From Cognatishimia coralii (GTDB taxonomy: Bacteria > Pseudomonadota > Alphaproteobacteria > Rhodobacterales > Rhodobacteraceae), in NCBI RefSeq assembly GCF_037478305.1, contig NZ_JBBGAZ010000004.1:1-64000 (forward strand): 64,000 nt of DNA, written 5' to 3'. The notes under the pieces were generated by a model. That model ran no database searches, was not told the origin of the DNA, and worked only from the letters and a program-made list of their open reading frames with translations. A program made the translations under genes and the position numbers. Below, piece after piece: positions 38,924-48,280 of the stretch (position 1 is its first letter; each line of letters begins with the position of its first letter).

Positions 38924-41773
38924 ATGCCTTTCAAACCAACAGATTACCTGCCGTATGACTTCGCCAATCGCCGTCACATCGGCCCGTCCCCCGAAGAAAT
39001 GGACGATATGCTGGCCGTGGTCGGCGCCTCTGATCTGGACGCTCTGATCGACGATACTCTGCCGCAATCGATCTGTCAGAAAGAGCCGCTCGAGATGGGG
39101 CGCCCTCTGTCAGAGCGTGAGCTGTTGCACCGGATGCGGGAAGTGGCGGGCAAGAACAAACTGATGAAAAGCCTCATCGGTCAGGGCTACCACGGCACCG
39201 TCACACCGCCTGCAATTCAGCGCAATATTCTGGAGAACCCGGCGTGGTACACCGCCTATACGCCCTATCAGCCAGAGATCTCGCAGGGCCGTCTTGAGGC
39301 GCTCTTGAACTTCCAGACCATGGTTAGCGATCTGACGGGTCTCGAGATTGCCAACGCATCGCTCTTGGATGAATCCACCGCCTGCGCCGAAGCCATGACC
39401 ATGGCGCAGCGGGTTAGCAAGTCCAAAGCCAAGGCCTTCTTTGTCGACCGCGACTGCCACCCGCAAAACATCGCCGTCGTGCAAACCCGCGCAGCCCCTT
39501 TGGGCATCGAGGTCATCGTCGGCAACCCCGACAAGATGAACGCGGACGAGGTCTTTGGCGCGCTGTTCCAATACCCCGGAACATACGGTCACGTACGGGA
39601 CTTCACCGCCCATATCGAAAAGCTGCATGCCGCTAAAGGCATCGCAGTTGTGGCCGCAGATCCTCTGTCCCTGACCCTGCTCAAAGAACCCGGCGCAATG
39701 GGGGCCGATATCGCTGTCGGCTCAACCCAGCGGTTCGGAGTGCCCATGGGCTATGGCGGCCCGCACGCGGCCTACATGGCCACGAAAGAAGCCCACAAAC
39801 GCGCGATGCCCGGCCGACTGGTCGGGGTCTCGGTGGATGCGCATGGCAATCGCGCCTACCGCCTGTCCCTTCAAACCCGCGAACAGCATATCCGTCGTGA
39901 AAAAGCGACCTCGAATGTTTGTACAGCCCAGGCGCTGCTTGCAGTCATGGCGTCGATGTATGCTGTTTTCCACGGGCCAAAGGGGCTTAAGGCGATTGCG
40001 CAGCGCATCCACCGTAAGACGGTTCGCATGGCCGAAGGGCTCGAAAACGCGGGCTTCAAAGTCGACCCGCAGAGCTTCTTTGACACGATCACCGTGGACG
40101 TTGGCCCTCTGCAAGCTGCCGTCATGAAATCCGCGCGGGACGAAGGCCTGAACCTGCGTCAGGTCGGAGAAAAACGCGTCGGGATCACGCTGGATGAAAC
40201 CACGCGGCCTGAAACAATCGAGGCGGTTTGGCGCGCCTTTGGCGTCGTCAAAGCCGACGATGATTTTACTCCGAAATACCGCGTGCCTGAAAACATGCAC
40301 CGCCAGTCAGACTACCTAACCCACCCGATCTTCCACATGAACCGCGCGGAAACCGAGATGATGCGCTATATGCGCCGTCTCGCGGATCGCGACCTCGCGC
40401 TTGACCGCGCGATGATCCCGCTGGGTTCCTGTACCATGAAGCTGAATGCTGCGGCAGAAATGATGCCCATCAGCTGGCCCGAGTTCGCCCATATGCACCC
40501 CTTCGCGCCGGTCGATCAGGCCGCAGGCTATACAGAAATGGTCACGGATCTGTCGGACAAGCTCTGTCAGATCACCGGCTATGACGCGATTTCCATGCAG
40601 CCGAACTCTGGCGCGCAGGGCGAATACGCGGGCCTCCTGACCATCGCCGCCTACCACCGCGCGCGCGGTGAGGGGCACCGCAACATTTGTCTCATCCCGA
40701 TGAGCGCGCATGGCACCAACCCGGCCTCCGCTCAGATGGTGGGTTGGAAAGTTGTCCCTGTGGCCTCAGACGACAAAGGCGACATTGATCTGGATGACTT
40801 CCGCGACAAGGCCGCCAAACACGCCGAGAACCTCGCGGGCTGTATGATCACATACCCATCCACCCACGGCGTCTTTGAGGAAACCGTGCATGAGGTCTGC
40901 AAAATCACCCATGACGCCGGTGGTCAGGTCTATATCGACGGCGCGAATATGAACGCCATGGTCGGCCTTAGCCGTCCCGGAGACCTCGGCGGCGACGTCA
41001 GTCACCTCAACCTGCATAAAACCTTCGCCATCCCCCATGGCGGCGGCGGCCCCGGCATGGGTCCGATTGGCGTCAAAGCGCATTTGGAACCGCATCTGCC
41101 GGGTCACCCGGAAACGGATGGCACCGAAGGCCCGGTCTCTGCCGCGCCCTACGGTTCGGCCTCGATCCTCGCAATCAGCTGGGCCTATTGCCTCTTGATG
41201 GGCGGAGATGGACTGACCCAAGCCACCCGTGTCGCTATCCTGAATGCGAACTACATCGCCAAGCGGCTCGAAGGTGCGTTTGACGTGCTTTACAAAGGCC
41301 CCACCGGTCGCGTCGCGCATGAATGTATCCTTGATACGCGCCCCTTTGCGGATAGCGCCCACATCACCGTGGACGACATCGCCAAGCGTCTGATCGACAA
41401 CGGCTTCCACGCGCCAACCATGAGCTGGCCCGTCGCAGGCACGCTGATGATCGAGCCGACCGAGTCCGAGACCAAAGCCGAGCTTGACCGTTTCATCGAC
41501 GCCATGCTGTCGATCCGCGACGAGATCCAGGCGGTCGAGGACGGCACCTCAGATGCGGAAAACAACCCGCTCAAGAATGCGCCGCACACGATGGAAGACC
41601 TCGTGCGCGATTGGGACCGCCCATATAGCCGCGAACAGGGCTGTTTCCCGCCCGGAGCCTTCCGCGTCGACAAATACTGGCCTCCGGTCAACCGTGTCGA
41701 CAACGCCTATGGTGACCGCCATCTGGTTTGCACCTGCCCTCCGATGGACGACTACGCCGAAGCGGCGGAATAG
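38924..41773 (+). CDS. gcvP: Glycine dehydrogenase (decarboxylating), P protein
   Basis: PLP enzyme that decarboxylates glycine and loads the aminomethyl group on GcvH. At 949 residues it is the single-chain form. The N-terminal half contains FIGQGYHGTVTPPAIQRNIL-like sequence (here LIGQGYHG) and NASLLDESTACAEAM. The C-terminal half has the PLP Lys in HLNLHKTFAIPHGGGGPGMG. The gap to gcvH is 87 bases, with a TCCGGAGG ribosome-binding site. A terminator follows. Confidence 0.97.
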   Translation: MPFKPTDYLPYDFANRRHIGPSPEEMDDMLAVVGASDLDALIDDTLPQSICQKEPLEMGRPLSERELLHRMREVAGKNKLMKSLIGQGYHGTVTPPAIQRNILENPAWYTAYTPYQPEISQGRLEALLNFQTMVSDLTGLEIANASLLDESTACAEAMTMAQRVSKSKAKAFFVDRDCHPQNIAVVQTRAAPLGIEVIVGNPDKMNADEVFGALFQYPGTYGHVRDFTAHIEKLHAAKGIAVVAADPLSLTLLKEPGAMGADIAVGSTQRFGVPMGYGGPHAAYMATKEAHKRAMPGRLVGVSVDAHGNRAYRLSLQTREQHIRREKATSNVCTAQALLAVMASMYAVFHGPKGLKAIAQRIHRKTVRMAEGLENAGFKVDPQSFFDTITVDVGPLQAAVMKSARDEGLNLRQVGEKRVGITLDETTRPETIEAVWRAFGVVKADDDFTPKYRVPENMHRQSDYLTHPIFHMNRAETEMMRYMRRLADRDLALDRAMIPLGSCTMKLNAAAEMMPISWPEFAHMHPFAPVDQAAGYTEMVTDLSDKLCQITGYDAISMQPNSGAQGEYAGLLTIAAYHRARGEGHRNICLIPMSAHGTNPASAQMVGWKVVPVASDDKGDIDLDDFRDKAAKHAENLAGCMITYPSTHGVFEETVHEVCKITHDAGGQVYIDGANMNAMVGLSRPGDLGGDVSHLNLHKTFAIPHGGGGPGMGPIGVKAHLEPHLPGHPETDGTEGPVSAAPYGSASILAISWAYCLLMGGDGLTQATRVAILNANYIAKRLEGAFDVLYKGPTGRVAHECILDTRPFADSAHITVDDIAKRLIDNGFHAPTMSWPVAGTLMIEPTESETKAELDRFIDAMLSIRDEIQAVEDGTSDAENNPLKNAPHTMEDLVRDWDRPYSREQGCFPPGAFRVDKYWPPVNRVDNAYGDRHLVCTCPPMDDYAEAAE

Positions 41774-41800
41774 ACGCGAATGAAAACTTGACGAAACCTG

Positions 41801-41840
41801 GGCCAGCTGACCTTTGAAGGTGAGCTGGCCTTTCGTTGTT
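41801..41840 (+). terminator. Intrinsic terminator of the gcv operon
   Basis: GGCCAGCT at 41801-41808 pairs with AGCTGGCC at 41823-41830, and inner ACCTT/AGGT extends the stem past one mismatch. TTTCGTTGTT follows, a T-rich tail. It lies 28 bases past the gcvP stop codon. Confidence 0.85.
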
Positions 41841-41977
41841 AAAGAACAGTCACGAACCAAGGGGCAATCCACCTAAAGTATACAACAAAGGGAGTGGACT
41901 CTCGTTATTGGGCCATTTTAGCATCTAGATCAACATCGCGCAGAACGCGCGACAGACATCAGAGTATCCGGAAGGCT

Positions 41978-42820
41978 ATGTACAGAAGTCTATATAACCG
42001 AAACTGGCGCTTATTCTTGGCTAATGGCGATGAATTGGCCTTTACGACCTGTGAACTATACAGTTTTCTGACCTCGCGCCGTTTTCTGTCAGCCCTCGCA
42101 TTGGTCTTTGTGATCCTGGTGGCTACGGATCCGCCCCTTTTTCAGGAAAGCCTTCCGATTCTTGAACGCGCTGCGTTTTGGCTTGTGACGATCATTTTCT
42201 ACGTCGTGCTTTTGCTGGCAGGCCTCGCCGGGGTGAAACTCTATAATCTCCGGAGAGATGACAAAGCCATTGTCCTGCCGTTTATCTCCGTGCCCGTCCT
42301 GTGCATCACGGCCTTGCTCGCCGTTGGTTTCGGAGTTTCTGCCTTTGGCGCGCATGCTCCGGAGGCAAGTGTCACACGTGCGCCAATCATTCTGGCAACC
42401 AGTCTCGTGGCATCTCAATGTTTCGAATTTGTCATCGCAAAATGGATCTTCGTGGAACACCTCAGAGAGTCCCGCAGCGCCTCCGAAGGAAAACCTATCG
42501 AGCCGCTTCTGGTCACCAGCGGCGGGTCAATTCCTCTGTCCAGTATCCTCTATCTTGAAGCGCGCGAGCATTATGTCGATATCGTGCAGGTGGACCGGCT
42601 GGTGACCGTCAGGTCCACTTTGTCTGCCCTGACAAACCAACTTCCGGCAGATGCGGGGTTTCGGGTGCACCGCTCGTTCTGGGTTGCCAAATCAACTCTG
42701 CAAAGCGCGCAAAACACTGCGGCTTTCAAGGACGTCCGTGTTTCCGGAGGTCGCTCAATTCCTGTGGCGCGATCGCGGCAAAAGGACTTCCGTGACTGGT
42801 ATCAGGAAAACTTCCGTTAG
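41978..42820 (+). CDS. Membrane-bound LytTR-domain transcriptional regulator
   Basis: A 280-residue protein with four hydrophobic helices (about 35-165: FLSALALVFVILVA, AFWLVTIIFYVVLLLAGLAGV, ISVPVLCITALLAVGFGVSAF, APIILATSLVASQCFEFVIA). A C-terminal LytTR DNA-binding domain follows (about 185-280: IPLSSILYLEAREHYVDIVQ, LVTVRSTLSALTNQLP, GFRVHRSFWVAK, SIPVARSRQKDFRDWY). A sensor membrane part fused to LytTR suggests one-component control from the membrane. No target gene is adjacent. The ATG at 41978 follows GGAAGG; a GTG at 41894 is an alternative. It is less GC-rich than its neighbours. Confidence 0.85.
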   Translation: MYRSLYNRNWRLFLANGDELAFTTCELYSFLTSRRFLSALALVFVILVATDPPLFQESLPILERAAFWLVTIIFYVVLLLAGLAGVKLYNLRRDDKAIVLPFISVPVLCITALLAVGFGVSAFGAHAPEASVTRAPIILATSLVASQCFEFVIAKWIFVEHLRESRSASEGKPIEPLLVTSGGSIPLSSILYLEAREHYVDIVQVDRLVTVRSTLSALTNQLPADAGFRVHRSFWVAKSTLQSAQNTAAFKDVRVSGGRSIPVARSRQKDFRDWYQENFR

Positions 42821-43205
42821 CTCGATTGGGGATCGCTTTCTATCAATCCCAAAACGCTATCGCTTCGCGAAACATAGAGAAATCCACGCTGCATTTCATG
42901 AATCATGATCGGTATTGTCACGTTTTTCGCGAATTTTTGGACGACACCCACGAGTCCACAGTCGCCCGCAAGCGCTTACAGATGTAGACAAATCAAGACG
43001 GCGGCCAAACCCGCTCCCCAAAGTTAAATCGTTGGTCAGCAAAGTTAATGATCTCAATGGGGTGCGTAAATTGGTTGCCTCGATCCCCGAATGGCTGACC
43101 GCATTCCCCATGGGTCATCCCAAAAGCCGTTCAATTTTATCGCCTGTCGCACGCGTCTCCCATAGCGCGTGCGATAGTGCATTTTGGGGGAGTGAACGAA
43201 ACGGG
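42821..43205. other. Intergenic region without a recognised gene
   Basis: These 385 bases lie between the convergent ends of the LytTR gene and the ABC permease gene. Open frames on both strands lack a start with a ribosome-binding site and resemble no family I know. One hairpin is visible: TCGCACGCG at 43147-43155 and CGCGTGCGA at 43166-43174, a possible 3' end for the permease transcript, but without a T-run. The region may be a remnant left by past rearrangement. Confidence 0.5.
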
Positions 43206-45734
43206 TCAGTCCGCACTGCGCAACGTCCGCGCGGGCTTGGTCGCAAGAGGGGCAGCGGCGAATGCAAGTCCAGCCAGAAGCGTGGCGATTACGCCGCCTG
43301 CGACAATGGCCAATGCGTTGTTCCAGATGATCTCGTAATCGGTTTCCAGAATATAGAAACTGACCGCCCAGCCGCCGATGATCCCTGCAGTTAGGGCCAC
43401 CAGACCAGCCGCCGTTCCCAAAAGCGCAGAACGCAAGGCAAAGCTCATCAGAATACGCTGGCGGGTCGCCCCAAGCGTTTTCAGGATCGCCGCCTCATAG
43501 GTGCGGTTCTGCTGGCCTGCGGCGGCGGCTCCGATCAGAACCAGGAAGCCTGTCAGCAAGGTGGCCGCCGCGCCGTATGACGTCGCCGCCGCAATCGATC
43601 CAAGGATGTTGCTGACGTTGTCGATCGCGTCGCGTACCGAGATCGCGGTGATGTTTGGATTGGCACTCGTGATGTCGCGCAGGATCGCGGCTTCGGCCTC
43701 TTTCTCGGCATAGACGGTTGCGATGAAACTATGCGGGGCGCCAGCCAGGGCGGCTTCGTTCATGACCAGCACAAAACCCATGCCTGCAGTCGAGAAATCA
43801 ACATCGCGGAAGCTCGTGACCGTGCCAGTGATGTCGCGACCCAGAATGTTGACAGTCATCGCGTCACCGAGCTTGAGGCCGATTTCTTCCGCCTCTTCCG
43901 CGGCGAAACTGATCTGAGGCGCGCCCGTGTAATCAGCGCCCCACCATTCCCCCTCAAGGATCTCGGTGGTCTCGGGCAGGGCATCGGCATAGCTGACGCC
44001 ACGGTCGCCTTGGATGACCCAGTGATCTCCGGCGACCTCAGTGGCTGGCATGCCATTGATCCGCGTTATCACGCCGCGCAGCATGGGGGCGCTTTCGACG
44101 TTGCTGACGGCGGGATCGCTCTCCATCCGTTCAAGAAAGCCGGGCATCTGATCGCGCTGGATGTCTACAAAGAAATAGCTCGGCGCAACGCTCGGCAAGT
44201 CCCGCGAAATCGCGCCACGCAGGTTACCGTCGATCTGGCCAACAGCGGCCAGAACCGACAGGCCAAGGCCCAGCGACAGTACGACAGAGGCGGCCCCTTC
44301 TCGTGGGCTGGAAATTGCCGCCAAAGCCCAACGCAGTGCAGGGCGACGGCGTGAGCGTCGCGTTGCTCGACGCGAGATCCAACGGATCGCCACAGAGGCC
44401 AGCGCCAATAACAGCAGCGCGCCTGCAATGCCGCCCGTCGTCCAAAGCGTCAGGGTCAGGTTGCCCGAGAACCACGAGGCCGCAGCGACGAGCAAAGCGA
44501 GGAGCGCCCCTGTCGCCAAAAGATACCGAACAGCCGGAATACCCGGAGCCGCATTCATCGCGTCACGAAACAGCGACGCCGCGCGCACATCCTCCGTCCG
44601 TGCCAGTGGCCAAAGGGTAAAGATCAGCGCGGTCAACGCACCATAGACCGACGCCTCCAGCAGCGCCTCTGCATGTACTGCAATTACCGTCGGCAAAGGC
44701 AAGACCGCCGAAATCACCGGCGCCAAAGCAATCGGGGCCAAGGTGCCCAAAGTCAAACCAATCGCGATGCCCAAAATACTCAGCGCGCCGATCTGCAGGA
44801 AATAGGTCAGAAAGATCGTCGCCCGCGAGGCCCCCAAAGAGCGCAGGGTCGCGATCACCTGCGTTTTGCTCGCCAGATAGGCGCGGATGGCGGCCGAGAC
44901 GCCCACGCCTCCGACCGCAAGGCCTGCGAGCCCCACGAGGATCAGGAATGCCCCCAAGCGGTCTACGAATTCCGAGATACCTGGCGCACCATTGCGACTG
45001 TCGCTCCAGCGCATGCCGGTGTCTTCAAACCGCTGTGTGGCGTCGGATTTGGCGACGTCCATGTCGACACCCTCGGCCAAAAGCATCCGGTATTGCGTGT
45101 CAAAGAGCGTGCCGGGGGAAAGCAGGGCTGAGTCCGCAAGGTCCTTGGTCAGCACCATTGTGCGCGGCCCAAGACCGAAACCACCACCCGCGCTATCAGG
45201 CTCGGATTGAAGCAATGCCGCTACCGAAAATTCCTGCAGGCCGAGCTTGAACGTATCACCAATCTCCAGCGCCAATTGCGCTGCTAATTGCGGATGGATC
45301 ACCGCGCCGGGCAGGCCGTTTTGCCCCGCAAAAGCCGTCGCCAGATCCGCGCCGCCTTCCAGTTTGAGCTCACCCACCAGCGGGTAAAGATCATCGACGG
45401 CCTTGATCTGGGTCAGGCCGCGTTCGGTGGTGCCATCTCGTTCCACCACGGCCATGGATCTGAAATCCACCACCTCTGAAATCGCGGTGGCTTGCTCTGC
45501 CATCCACGCACGTTCTTCGCCAGAGGCGTAGCGATAGGTGAACTGCATCTGAGCGTCCCCGCCCAAGAGCGTGGCGCCTTGATCGGCGATGCCTGCTTCG
45601 ATCGAAGAGCGAACCGAGCCGATCCCTGCGATCGCGGCCACGCCAAGCGCCAGACAAGCGAGGAAGATGCGAAACCCCTTCAGGCCTCCGCGTAATTCAC
45701 GCCGGGCAAAGCGGGCGGCGATTTTCAGGCTCAT
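43206..45734 (-). CDS. ybbP: ABC transporter permease, YbbP-like (FtsX family)
   Basis: An 842-residue inner-membrane permease with two FtsX-type domains. It has an N-terminal helix (about 20-40), a large periplasmic domain, a block of helices around 255-500 and a final block of three at about 725-830. GLAGLAVGGVGVSAAIRAYLASKTQVIATLRSLGA is typical, and AAAAGQQNRTYEAAILKTLGATR is the matching repeat in the second domain. E. coli ybbP sits with ybbA next to tesA exactly as here. The exported substrate is unknown; homologs act on lipids or lipoproteins. It overlaps ybbA by four bases. Confidence 0.9.
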   Translation of the reverse strand: MSLKIAARFARRELRGGLKGFRIFLACLALGVAAIAGIGSVRSSIEAGIADQGATLLGGDAQMQFTYRYASGEERAWMAEQATAISEVVDFRSMAVVERDGTTERGLTQIKAVDDLYPLVGELKLEGGADLATAFAGQNGLPGAVIHPQLAAQLALEIGDTFKLGLQEFSVAALLQSEPDSAGGGFGLGPRTMVLTKDLADSALLSPGTLFDTQYRMLLAEGVDMDVAKSDATQRFEDTGMRWSDSRNGAPGISEFVDRLGAFLILVGLAGLAVGGVGVSAAIRAYLASKTQVIATLRSLGASRATIFLTYFLQIGALSILGIAIGLTLGTLAPIALAPVISAVLPLPTVIAVHAEALLEASVYGALTALIFTLWPLARTEDVRAASLFRDAMNAAPGIPAVRYLLATGALLALLVAAASWFSGNLTLTLWTTGGIAGALLLLALASVAIRWISRRATRRSRRRPALRWALAAISSPREGAASVVLSLGLGLSVLAAVGQIDGNLRGAISRDLPSVAPSYFFVDIQRDQMPGFLERMESDPAVSNVESAPMLRGVITRINGMPATEVAGDHWVIQGDRGVSYADALPETTEILEGEWWGADYTGAPQISFAAEEAEEIGLKLGDAMTVNILGRDITGTVTSFRDVDFSTAGMGFVLVMNEAALAGAPHSFIATVYAEKEAEAAILRDITSANPNITAISVRDAIDNVSNILGSIAAATSYGAAATLLTGFLVLIGAAAAGQQNRTYEAAILKTLGATRQRILMSFALRSALLGTAAGLVALTAGIIGGWAVSFYILETDYEIIWNNALAIVAGGVIATLLAGLAFAAAPLATKPARTLRSAD

Positions 45735-46417
45735 TTTGCGGCCTCTTGTGCGGTATCCACGCGGCCATCGCGCAGGCGGATCACACGGTCACAGCGCGCC
45801 GCCAAAGCGCGGGAGTGTGTCACCAGAACCAAGGTCGCGCCGTGGCGGTCGCGCAGGCCGAACAAGAGGTCCATGATGGCCTCGCCATTGGCCCCGTCAA
45901 GGTTGCCCGTCGGCTCATCCGCCAACAAGAGCTTCGGGCGCGGCGCTGCGGCGCGGGCCAGCGCAACACGCTGTTGTTCACCGCCAGACATTTGCGAGGG
46001 GTAGTGATCGGCGCGATGCCCAAGACCGACGGCCTCAAGTTCCTCCGCCGCGCGGTCAAAGGCGTCAGCATGACCTGCCAACTCAAGCGGGGTGGCGACG
46101 TTTTCTAGCGCTGTCATGGTCGGGATCAGATGAAAGCTCTGAAACACCACGCCCATGTTTTCGCGCCGAAATCGCGCTAGCCCGTCTTCGTTCATGTGGG
46201 TCAGATCCTGATCCAATGCGGTGATCGTCCCAGAACTCGCGCGCTCCAGTCCGCCCATCAGCATCAAGAGCGAGGATTTGCCGGATCCAGACGGCCCGAT
46301 CAGCCCCAAAGTTTCCCCCGCCGCGACATCCAATGTAATGCCATGCAAGATTTCCACCAATCCGGCGTTGCTTTCCAGCGCCAAACGCACATCTTTGAGA
46401 GAGAGAACCGAGGTCAT
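45731..46417 (-). CDS. ybbA: ABC transporter ATP-binding protein, YbbA-like
   Basis: ATPase of the YbbA-YbbP exporter, 228 residues, LolD/MacB-like. Walker A is GPSGSGKSSLL, the signature is MSGGEQQRVALARA, Walker B is LLLADEPTGNLD and the switch His is in LVLVTHSRAL. The ATG at 46417 has no ribosome-binding site upstream. Only 15 bases separate it from the divergent tesA start, so its mRNA may be leaderless or start inside tesA. An in-frame TTG at 46450 is an unlikely alternative. Confidence 0.92.
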   Translation of the reverse strand: MTSVLSLKDVRLALESNAGLVEILHGITLDVAAGETLGLIGPSGSGKSSLLMLMGGLERASSGTITALDQDLTHMNEDGLARFRRENMGVVFQSFHLIPTMTALENVATPLELAGHADAFDRAAEELEAVGLGHRADHYPSQMSGGEQQRVALARAAAPRPKLLLADEPTGNLDGANGEAIMDLLFGLRDRHGATLVLVTHSRALAARCDRVIRLRDGRVDTAQEAAK

Positions 46418-46432
46418 AAGGAGGGCCTGTCT

Positions 46433-47095
46433 ATGAGTATTGCATCGCAATATGGGATCAGCACGTGGCGAAGCAAGGCGCTGGCGCTGGTTTTTGGACT
46501 GATCGGTTCAGTTTCTGCGGCCGAGACCACGATTGTCGCCTTCGGGGACAGTCTGATCCATGGCTTTGGTCTGCCACAGGGCGATGGTTTTGTGCCGCAG
46601 ATGCAGGCCTGGCTGACGGCGCAAGGCAAGGACGTGACGGTGATCAATGGAGGCGTGTCGGGTGACACCACCATGGGAGGCTTGTCCCGCGTGGCCTGGA
46701 CTCTGACGCCTGAAGTGGACGCAATGATCGTGACGCTTGGCGGCAATGATTTCCTGCGTGGCCTCGATCCTGCGGCCAGCAAGGCCAATATCACGGGCAT
46801 TGTTGAGACAGCTAAAGCGCAGGGGGTCGAGGTGCTTTTGACGGGCATGCAGGCGCCGGGCAACTACGGGCCTGACTACAAGGCCGCGTTCGATGCGCTC
46901 TATGGCGAGGTGGCGGCGGCCAATGATGCGCTGTTGGCAGAGAGCTATTTTGCTGGGCTGCCGTCTGAGGACCCCGCCCAGCTAGGTGCCTTGATGCAAG
47001 CCGATGGAATTCATCCGAATAGAGAAGGCGTCAGCCTGATCGTTGAGGCTCTTGGCCCGCATGTTCTTGAGCTGATCGCGCGGGTAGAAGGCTAG
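46433..47095 (+). CDS. tesA: Arylesterase/lysophospholipase, GDSL (SGNH) family
   Basis: Periplasmic SGNH hydrolase like E. coli TesA (thioesterase I, protease I, lysophospholipase L1). The 220-residue precursor has a signal peptide (about 1-28, ending SVSAA). Block I is TTIVAFGDSLIHGFGL with the catalytic Ser. Block II has GGVSGDTT, block III GGNDFLRG, and block V DGIHPNREG with the Asp and His. AAGGAGGG precedes the ATG. The divergent tesA/ybbAP arrangement is conserved with enterobacteria. Confidence 0.93.
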   Translation: MSIASQYGISTWRSKALALVFGLIGSVSAAETTIVAFGDSLIHGFGLPQGDGFVPQMQAWLTAQGKDVTVINGGVSGDTTMGGLSRVAWTLTPEVDAMIVTLGGNDFLRGLDPAASKANITGIVETAKAQGVEVLLTGMQAPGNYGPDYKAAFDALYGEVAAANDALLAESYFAGLPSEDPAQLGALMQADGIHPNREGVSLIVEALGPHVLELIARVEG

Positions 47096-48249
47096 TCACC
47101 ACCTTTGGGCGGCTTCATCGCGGGCGCTGTGAATAGCATCACACCGCCCAAGGCCAGCAAAAGCAGCAGCGCAGTATGGAGCGAGGTTGCCTCGGCAATA
47201 AACCCGATCAGCGGTGGCCCCAACAAAATGCCGCCATAGGCAAAGGTCGCGACGCCGGCCACTGCCATCGCCTTGGGCATGGTCCGCGAGGCACCCGCAC
47301 GTGCCATGGCCAATGGCATGGCAAGCGCATAGCCCAACCCCAGCGCGACAAAGCCGATGAGGGCCATGGTTTCTGATCCTGCCAAGGCGACGATGGCCGC
47401 GCCAAGTCCGGCGAAGCCTGCGCTCACAAACGCGGCCCGCAGGGGGCCCAGACGCCCGATGACAATCGCACCCGACAGACGCATGACCACCATGGCTGTG
47501 GCAAAGACAGCCAGACCGATGGGGGCACGGGCCTCGGAGGTCGCGGTGACCTCTATCAGATATAGCGCACTCCAATCTGCGATGGCGCCTTCGCCCAATG
47601 TGGCGCAGAGCGTGAAGAAGCCGACCAGCAAGAGCTTTCCCTTTAGGATTGGCAAGAAAGGGGTCTTTTCTGCGGGTTGCGGGGTGAAAGACCAGGGAAT
47701 GCGCATGCCCCAGATCGCCAAGGGCAGGGCCAGCGTGGCGACAATGGCGAAGTGGGTGCCGTGGCTCCAGCCCCAAGGGATAACGACCAGACCGCTGAGC
47801 GCACCCAGAACGGACCCAAGGCTCCACATGGCGTGAAAGCTCGGCATCCAGATCTTGCCTGTGTCGTCCTCGGCTTCAGTCGCCCAGACGTTCATCGCCA
47901 CATCCATGCCACCTCCGCTTAGACCAAAGCAGATGATGGCGAGCGCCAGAAGCCAGATGCTTGGGGCCAGAGCAAGTCCCAACATCGACAGCACCATAAG
48001 CGCCCAAAGGATGCGTGTGATCTGTGCGCCGCCGTGACGATCCGCGAGTTTGCCTGCGATAGGAAAGCCGCAAATGGCCCCGGCCGCCATTAGCAAGAGC
48101 AGAAGGCCTAAAGCATCATGCGACAGATCAAAGCTCTGTTTGATCGCAGGCAGCCGAGCGGCCCATGTGCCAAACAAGATACTATTGGCCAGAAAGGCTG
48201 CCGCGATGGCGATCCAAATTCTTTTGGGGGCAAGGTCTGTGTTTGACAT
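47092..48249 (-). CDS. MFS transporter
   Basis: A major facilitator with 12 hydrophobic helices in about 385 residues, resembling the YbjJ subgroup. It begins IWIAIAAAFLANSILFGTWAARLPAIK and has GKLADRHGGAQITRIL, the loop 2-3 motif, and GLSGGGMDVAMNVWATE, typical of the subgroup. The substrate is unknown. The start is uncertain: ATG at 48249 or 48264, neither with a strong ribosome-binding site. It follows the reductase gene by about 30 bases on the same strand and ends convergently overlapping tesA. Confidence 0.85.
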   Translation of the reverse strand: MSNTDLAPKRIWIAIAAAFLANSILFGTWAARLPAIKQSFDLSHDALGLLLLLMAAGAICGFPIAGKLADRHGGAQITRILWALMVLSMLGLALAPSIWLLALAIICFGLSGGGMDVAMNVWATEAEDDTGKIWMPSFHAMWSLGSVLGALSGLVVIPWGWSHGTHFAIVATLALPLAIWGMRIPWSFTPQPAEKTPFLPILKGKLLLVGFFTLCATLGEGAIADWSALYLIEVTATSEARAPIGLAVFATAMVVMRLSGAIVIGRLGPLRAAFVSAGFAGLGAAIVALAGSETMALIGFVALGLGYALAMPLAMARAGASRTMPKAMAVAGVATFAYGGILLGPPLIGFIAEATSLHTALLLLLALGGVMLFTAPAMKPPKGGD

Positions 48250-48280
48250 AAGAGGTCCGGTCATCAAGGGCTCGGGTGCA

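Noticed and set aside
42915..43394. 159-codon plus-strand frame after the LytTR gene
   Set aside because: Starts at a TTG without a ribosome-binding site, resembles no family and runs into ybbP on the opposite strand.
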